The notes under the pieces are model-generated. The model had not been told where the DNA came from, searched no databases, and worked only from the letters and a program-made list of their open reading frames with translations. Below are positions 52,864 to 62,022 of a stretch of DNA of 62,022 nucleotides, piece after piece. The DNA is taken from assembly GCA_035524315.1 (NCBI GenBank), contig DATKPD010000032.1, positions 1 through 62,022 on the forward strand, read 5' to 3'. Origin of the DNA: BOG-938 sp035524315. GTDB lineage: Bacteria > Pseudomonadota > Alphaproteobacteria > Caulobacterales > Caulobacteraceae. Position numbers and translations under genes: made by a program. Position 1 is the stretch's first letter; the number at the start of each line of letters is the position of its first letter.

Positions 52864-54495
52864 ATGGCCACCGGCATTTCCGCCAACCGTCTCGAGCTTC
52901 TGCAGATCGCCGACGCGGTCGCTCGCGAGAAGTCGATCGAGAAAGAAATCGTGATCGCCGCCATCGAGGAGGCGATCCAGAAGGCGGCGCGCGCGCGCTA
53001 CGGCGCCGAGCACGACATCCGCGCCCTGATCGACGCCAAGACCGGCGAGCTGACCATCAAGCGCTGCATCACCGTGGTCGAGACGGTCGAGAACGAGGAC
53101 ACCGAGATCTCGGTGGCCGACGCCAAGAAGCGCGACATCAAGGCCGAGGCCGGCATGGTGTTCGAGGAAATCCTGCCGCACTTCGAGTTCGGGCGGGTGC
53201 AGACCCAAATGGCGCGCCAGGTCGTCACCCATAAGGTGCGCGAGGCCGAGCGCGAGCGTCAGTACGAAGAGTTCAAGGACCGCGTGGGCGAGATCGTCAA
53301 CGGCGTGGTCAAGCGGGTCGAGTACGGCAATGTGATCGTCGATCTGGGCCGCGGCGAAGGCATCATGCGCCGCGACCAGTCGATCCCGCGCGAGAACTTC
53401 CAGATCGGCGACCGCATCCGCAGCTACATCTACGATGTGCGCACCGAGACCAAGGGCCCGCAGATCATGCTCAGCCGCGCCCATGGCGGCTTCATGGCCA
53501 AGCTGTTCGCCCAGGAGGTGCCCGAGGTTTACGACGGCGTGATCGAGATTCGCGCCGTGGCCCGCGATCCGGGGAGCCGGGCCAAGATGGCCGTGGTGTC
53601 CAACGACAGCTCGATCGACCCCGTCGGCGCCTGCGTCGGCATGCGCGGCTCTCGCGTCCAGGCCGTGGTGGCCGAGCTGCAGGGCGAGAAGATCGACATC
53701 ATCCAGTGGTCGCCCGACGAGCCGACCTTCATCGTCAACGGCCTGGCTCCCGCCGAAGTGACCAAGGTGGTGCTGGACGAAGACGAAGAGCGGGTCGAGG
53801 TGGTGGTGCCCGACGAGCAGCTGTCGCTGGCCATCGGCCGCCGCGGCCAGAACGTGCGCCTGGCCAGCCAGCTGACCGGCTGGCAGATCGACATCATGAC
53901 CGAGAGCCAGGAGAGCGAGCGCCGCCAGCGCGAGTTCACCGAACGCACCGCCCTGTTCCAGGAAGCCCTGGACGTGGACGAGGTCATCGCCCAGCTGCTG
54001 GTCACCGAAGGCTTCGCCAGCGTCGAGGACGTGGCCTATGTCGAGGCCGACGAAATCGCCCAGATCGAGGTCTTCGACGAGGACACGGCCGAGGAGCTGC
54101 AGACCCGCGCCCGCGAATACCTCGACAAGGAAGCCGCCGAGCTGGACGCCAAGCGCCGAGAACTGGGCGTGGAAGACGCGCTGCTCGACATCGAGGGCCT
54201 GACCCTGCCCATGGCCGTGGCCCTGGGCCAGGCCGACACCAAGACCGTCGAGGATCTGGCGGGCCTGGTGCCCGACGATCTGCGCGGCTGGTTCGAGGCC
54301 AAGAACGGCGAACGCGTGCGCCAGCCCGGCGCCCTGGAAAGCTTCAACCTTTCGGCCGACGACGCCGAAGCCCTGATCATGCGCGCCCGCGTGGCCATGG
54401 GCTGGGTCGAAGCCCCAACCGAGCCCGAGGAAGAGCCCGAGGAAGAGCTGGCGGCGGAAGCGGCCGTCGCCGAGGAAGTCGAACAGGACGCCTAA
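52864..54495 (+). CDS. nusA: Transcription termination/antitermination factor NusA
   Basis: A 543-residue NusA. It has an N-terminal polymerase-binding domain (1-130), an S1 domain (VGEIVNGVVKRVEYGNVIVDLG), two KH domains (GSRAKMAVVSNDSSIDPVGACVG, LSLAIGRRGQNVRLASQL) and C-terminal acidic repeats with an Ala/Glu tail. It modulates pausing, termination and antitermination. As in other bacteria it lies between rimP and ylxR-infB and might regulate the leader terminator upstream. Confidence 0.96.
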   Translation: MATGISANRLELLQIADAVAREKSIEKEIVIAAIEEAIQKAARARYGAEHDIRALIDAKTGELTIKRCITVVETVENEDTEISVADAKKRDIKAEAGMVFEEILPHFEFGRVQTQMARQVVTHKVREAERERQYEEFKDRVGEIVNGVVKRVEYGNVIVDLGRGEGIMRRDQSIPRENFQIGDRIRSYIYDVRTETKGPQIMLSRAHGGFMAKLFAQEVPEVYDGVIEIRAVARDPGSRAKMAVVSNDSSIDPVGACVGMRGSRVQAVVAELQGEKIDIIQWSPDEPTFIVNGLAPAEVTKVVLDEDEERVEVVVPDEQLSLAIGRRGQNVRLASQLTGWQIDIMTESQESERRQREFTERTALFQEALDVDEVIAQLLVTEGFASVEDVAYVEADEIAQIEVFDEDTAEELQTRAREYLDKEAAELDAKRRELGVEDALLDIEGLTLPMAVALGQADTKTVEDLAGLVPDDLRGWFEAKNGERVRQPGALESFNLSADDAEALIMRARVAMGWVEAPTEPEEEPEEELAAEAAVAEEVEQDA

Positions 54496-54587
54496 GCCCT
54501 ATCCCCTCCTTCGATGTTCGAGGGAGAGGCCTTTCGACATGGAGTCGCCCCCTGCCCGCCCTGGAAGACCGCGAACGGCGCGACATC

Positions 54588-55178
54588 GTGTCCGGCGAGG
54601 TGATGGCCGAGGAGGCGCTGATCCGCTTTGTCGCCGGGCCGGACGGCGCGGTCACGCCCGACCTGGCGCGCAAGCTGCCTGGCCGCGGGTTGTGGGTGCG
54701 GGCGAGCCGAGAGGCGGTCAGCGAGGCGGCGCGCAAAGGCGCCTTCTCGCGGGCGGCCAAGGCCAAGCTGACCGCGTCGCCGGACCTGGCCGATCAGGTC
54801 GAAAGACTGCTGAAGGCGCGCCTCTTGGCGGGGCTCGGTCTTGCGCGGCGGGCCGGCGATCTTATCTTCGGCTTCGAGAAGGCGGCCGCGGCCGCCAGTG
54901 CGGGCAAGACCGCCTGGCTGGTCGAAGCCTCCGACGGGGCCGATGACGGCCGGCGCAAGATGCTGCAGGCCGGCCGCCGAGCCTTGGCAGCGGGTCTGCC
55001 GGCCCCCCGCCTGATCGGAGTCTTCAGTTCCGAGGAATTGGGTTTGGCCTTGGGCCTCGGAAATGTGATACACCTCGCCTTCCTTGCGGGACGAGGCGCC
55101 GATCGCTGGACTTTGGATGTCGAGCGACTGTCGGGCTTCTGTCCGCTCCTTCCTCAGAGTTGGCGCGAGGAGCCCTGA
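54588..55178 (+). CDS. YlxR/DUF448 RNA-binding protein with L7Ae-like C-terminus; start region frameshifted
   Basis: The product has an N-terminal YlxR domain (GEVMAEEALIRFVAGPDGAVTPDLARKLPGRG) and a C-terminal L7Ae-like half (LGLARRAGDLIFGFEKAAAA). This pairing is usual in alphaproteobacteria between nusA and infB. In this frame no ATG, GTG or TTG lies near the expected start; the first is GTG at 54588. An ATG at 54539 with GGGAGAGG nine bases upstream is in another phase. Removing one base from the CCCCC at 54548-54552 joins the two and yields MESPLPALEDRERRDIV, a normal N-terminus. A sequencing or real frameshift is therefore likely. Confidence 0.8.
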   Translation: MSGEVMAEEALIRFVAGPDGAVTPDLARKLPGRGLWVRASREAVSEAARKGAFSRAAKAKLTASPDLADQVERLLKARLLAGLGLARRAGDLIFGFEKAAAAASAGKTAWLVEASDGADDGRRKMLQAGRRALAAGLPAPRLIGVFSSEELGLALGLGNVIHLAFLAGRGADRWTLDVERLSGFCPLLPQSWREEP

Positions 55179-55272
55179 TGCGGGCGGAACGATCTCGTTC
55201 CGTTTGCACCGGCCTATGCACTATCCAGCGAACCGCGCCGCTCTTGCGCGGCCAGTGAGTTGAAGCGACCGA

Positions 55273-58332
<3,060 letters not shown>

Positions 58333-58349
58333 GACTTAGATGTAGCGCG

Positions 58350-58442
58350 AGCTCCCCCGCTCGCGGGGGAGCTGTCCCGAAGGGACGAGGGGGCGTGCCC
58401 CCTCCACCACTTCGTGGTTCCCCTCCCCCGCGAGCGGGGAGG
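58350..58442. repeat. Complex hairpin cluster between infB and rbfA
   Basis: Five consecutive stems are visible: AGCTCCCCCG/CGGGGGAGCT (58350-58373), GTCCC/GGGAC (58374-58386) and GAGGGGGC/GCCCCCTC (58387-58404). ACCAC/GTGGT (58406-58418) and CCTCCCC/GGGGAGG (near 58422-58442) follow. The first and last arms are also inverted copies of each other. It is typical of a multi-copy intergenic repeat that folds in mRNA. Confidence 0.75.
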
Positions 58443-58471
58443 TCGCGCGGCATAGTTGGACGACGACACCC

Positions 58472-58930
58472 ATGAAAAGCCACCGCCCCAAGAGCCGTCC
58501 CGAGGCCCGGAACCCCCTCAAGGGTCCGTCCCAGCGCCAACTGCGCGCGGGCGAACTGGTGCGCCACGCCCTGGTCGAGGTGCTGCATGAGGAAAACCTG
58601 CAGGACGAGGCCCTGGCGGGCGCGCCGGTCACGGTGACCGAGGTGCGGCTGTCGCCGGACTTCCGCCACGCCACCGTGTTCGTCGAGCCCTTGGGCGGCC
58701 AGCACGCCCCCGAAGCAGTCGAGGCGCTAAACCGCTACGCCAAGTTCCTGCGCGGGCGCCTGGGCCGCCACATCGACATGAAGTTCACCCCCGACCTGAA
58801 GTTCCGCCACGACGAGAGCTTCGCCGAGGCCGAGCGCATGGCGCGCCTGTTCGACGATCCCAAGGTTCGCGCGGACCTCGCCCGGGAAGATGATTCGTCG
58901 TCGGATGAAACGGACCAAGATGGGCCGTAG
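58472..58930 (+). CDS. rbfA: Ribosome-binding factor A
   Basis: A 152-residue KH-like protein with RAGELVRHALVEVL, VTVTEVRLSPDFRHATVFVEP and FRHDESFAEAERMARLFDD. A Ser/Asp tail closes it. It assists 16S processing and 30S maturation. It follows the hairpin cluster after infB and overlaps truB. Confidence 0.94.
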   Translation: MKSHRPKSRPEARNPLKGPSQRQLRAGELVRHALVEVLHEENLQDEALAGAPVTVTEVRLSPDFRHATVFVEPLGGQHAPEAVEALNRYAKFLRGRLGRHIDMKFTPDLKFRHDESFAEAERMARLFDDPKVRADLAREDDSSSDETDQDGP

Positions 58931-59879
58931 GAAGAAGGGCCTGCCGGTTTCGGGCTGGGTCTGCCTGGATAAACCCTACGACCTTGGCTCGACCCAGGCG
59001 GTCGGCCGCGTGCGCCGCCTGTTCGACGCGCAGAAAGCGGGTCATGCCGGCACGCTCGACCCCCTGGCCACCGGCATACTGCCGATCGCTCTGGGCGAGG
59101 CGACCAAGACCGTGCCGTTCCTGATGGACGCCGCCAAGGGCTACAGCTTCACCATCGCCTGGGGCTCGAGCACCACCACGCAGGACCGCGAGGGCGCCGT
59201 GATCGCCCAATCCGACGCCCGGCCCGCGCCCGAGGCGATCGCCGAGGCGCTCAAGCGCTTCGTCGGCGAGATCCAGCAGGTTCCGCCGGCCTATTCGGCG
59301 ATCAAGATCGACGGCGAACGCGCCTACGACCTGGCCCGCCAAGGCGAGACGGTCGAGCTGGAGCCGCGCACCGTGCGCATTCACGACGCGCGCCTAGCCG
59401 CGACGCCCGACCGCGATCACGCCTGCATCGAGATTGACTGCGGCAAGGGCACATACGTGCGCGCCGTCGCCCGCGATCTGGCCGCCATGCTCGGCGTGGA
59501 GGGCCACGTGGCGGAGCTGCGACGCACACGCGTAGGCCGCTTCGGCGAGATGCAAGCGATTTCGATGGAAAAACTTGAAGAGTTGATCCATAAGGGCGCC
59601 AGTTCGGAGGCGCTCCTTCCGGTCGAGACCGCGCTGGACGACATCCCGGCGTTGGCCGTGACCACCGAAGACGCTTTCCGGCTCAAGCAGGGACGACCGA
59701 TCGTTCTGCTCCCCAGGCAGGTCGAAACGCTCCGCCCCGCTCTTGCCGCCCGCTCGGGCGCGCAGGAGGGGGACCGAACCGTTTTAGCCATGCATGACGG
59801 ACAGGCGGCCGCGCTCTGCGAGATGCGCGCCGGGAAACTCAATCCCACGCGCGTCTTTCACATTGACGCTGGAGACTAA
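58920..59879 (+). CDS. truB: tRNA pseudouridine-55 synthase TruB
   Basis: A 319-residue pseudouridine synthase with GWVCLDKPYDLGST, the catalytic motif HAGTLDPLATGIL (Asp47) and the KGYSFTIAWG and GTYVRAVARDL core motifs. It makes pseudouridine 55 in tRNA T-loops. The ATG at 58920 (MGRRKKGL) overlaps rbfA by 11 bp; in-frame ATGs at 58905 and 58890 are possible alternatives. Confidence 0.93.
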   Translation: MGRRKKGLPVSGWVCLDKPYDLGSTQAVGRVRRLFDAQKAGHAGTLDPLATGILPIALGEATKTVPFLMDAAKGYSFTIAWGSSTTTQDREGAVIAQSDARPAPEAIAEALKRFVGEIQQVPPAYSAIKIDGERAYDLARQGETVELEPRTVRIHDARLAATPDRDHACIEIDCGKGTYVRAVARDLAAMLGVEGHVAELRRTRVGRFGEMQAISMEKLEELIHKGASSEALLPVETALDDIPALAVTTEDAFRLKQGRPIVLLPRQVETLRPALAARSGAQEGDRTVLAMHDGQAAALCEMRAGKLNPTRVFHIDAGD

Positions 59880-59883
59880 GACG

Positions 59884-60153
59884 ATGTCGATCACGGCTGA
59901 ACGCAAAGCTGATTTGATCAAAACCCACGCCCGCACGCCGGGCGACACCGGGTCCGCCGAAGTGCAAGTGTCGATCCTGTCTGAACGGATCGCCAACCTG
60001 ACCGAACACTTCAAGACCCACAAGAAGGACAACCACTCGCGCCGCGGCCTGCTCAAGATGGTCTCGCAGCGCCGGCGCCTTCTGGACCACCTCAAGGCCA
60101 CCGACGCCGGCCGCTATCAGTCTCTGATCGAGACCCTGGGCCTGCGCCGCTAG
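59884..60153 (+). CDS. rpsO: 30S ribosomal protein S15
   Basis: An 89-residue S15: SITAERKADLIKTHARTPGD, TGSAEVQVSILSERIANLTEHF and the closing RRRLLDHLKATDAGRY. It nucleates the 30S platform. It starts 4 bp after the truB stop and ends at a UUCG-loop terminator, with pnp beyond, the common rpsO-pnp order. Confidence 0.97.
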   Translation: MSITAERKADLIKTHARTPGDTGSAEVQVSILSERIANLTEHFKTHKKDNHSRRGLLKMVSQRRRLLDHLKATDAGRYQSLIETLGLRR

Positions 60154-60160
60154 CCCCGAG

Positions 60161-60186
60161 CCCCGCCTTCGGGCGGGGTTTCGTTT
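60161..60186 (+). terminator. Terminator between rpsO and pnp
   Basis: CCCCGCC (60161-60167), a TTCG tetraloop and GGCGGGG (60172-60178) are followed by TTTCGTTT. It is a stable hairpin 8 bp past the rpsO stop, probably partial so that pnp is also read from upstream. Confidence 0.82.
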
Positions 60187-60283
60187 ATCTGCTTCCCCCG
60201 GATCGCCCTTGGACAGGCTTAGGGCGCTTCGGGCCCGAAGTCCGCTTAGCGCGGGCTTTCGGCCATACGCTGAGGGTTCCGTA

Positions 60284-60319
60284 GAAATCCTCGTCAGCCT
60301 GTCGTTTGGAGAGGATTTC
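60284..60319 (+). promoter_or_regulatory. Hairpin in the pnp leader
   Basis: GAAATCCTC (60284-60292) and GAGGATTTC (60311-60319) are perfect complements around an 18-nt loop, 97 bp before the pnp ATG. In E. coli the pnp leader forms a hairpin cut by RNase III for autoregulation; this could be the counterpart. A CTTCGGG-CCCGAAG palindrome (60227-60240) lies upstream. Confidence 0.55.
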
Positions 60320-60416
60320 GGACCGCCGAGTCTCAAGGAAAACCCCGGCACAACCCGCCCCTGTCCGCCCCCGCCTGGAATACGCCGGCGGGAGAGAGAA
60401 AGAGAAAGAAACACCT

Positions 60417-62022
<1,606 letters not shown>

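Overview
The window is about 62 kb of GC-rich, densely coding DNA with frequent GTG and TTG starts. It very probably comes from a member of the Caulobacteraceae (Caulobacter or Phenylobacterium type; genus inferred from gene content, not searched). Supporting signatures are the histidine phosphotransferase ChpT followed by a CheY-like regulator and CheR, the general stress response locus phyK-sigT-nepR divergent from phyR, the chvI-chvG-hprK-EIIA-HPr cluster, and a rimP-nusA-ylxR-infB-rbfA-truB-rpsO-pnp translation block.

Layout. 1-3.6 kb: end of ftsY, yciB, two MarR regulators (one with a lysine-rich tail, one preceded by a near-perfect operator palindrome) and a secreted type-B carboxylesterase. 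3.6-10 kb: cytochrome c maturation genes ccmC-ccmD-ccmG, priA, a transaldolase, and DUF484-xerC. 10-14 kb: a secreted tandem retropepsin-like protein, lpdA, a cysQ-like phosphatase and a DUF3553 protein. 14-20.7 kb: chpT-cheY-cheR, then the complete general stress response module with two divergent EcfG-type promoters. This is followed by a strong candidate for a stress-induced small RNA (GsrN-like) and sodB. 20.7-25.4 kb: YqjD/YqjE-like envelope proteins, carbonic anhydrase, lipocalin, mmcB and a large unknown protein. 25.5-32.5 kb: the ChvI/ChvG envelope-stress system with its nitrogen-PTS-like tail, a CYTH-CHAD protein and a polyisoprenyl-phosphate sugar transferase. 32.5-47 kb: VOC protein, ahcY under a 20-bp palindromic operator, a small low-GC insert flanked by 19-bp direct repeats, a beta-lactamase-like esterase, an orphan ParA, asd, PepSY and GMC proteins, a TraB/GumN protein, leuCDB and argC. 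47-51 kb: rplS-trmD-rimM-rpsP and ffh. 51.1-52.1 kb: a decayed IS1-like element with 13-bp inverted repeats, a frameshifted transposase remnant and two small passenger genes. 52.2-62 kb: the rimP-to-pnp operon; pnp runs off the end.

Most of the window is conserved core. The least ordinary parts are the candidate GsrN small RNA just downstream of phyR and a possible small RNA with its own terminator at about 11.1 kb. The passenger-bearing IS1-like relic and the direct-repeat-flanked insert inside the ahcY terminator also stand out. So do the loss of one zinc site in PriA, a probable frameshift in a C-run at the start of ylxR, and leader hairpins in front of rimP and pnp. All functional names rest on reading the translated sequences and on family knowledge; no database search was run.
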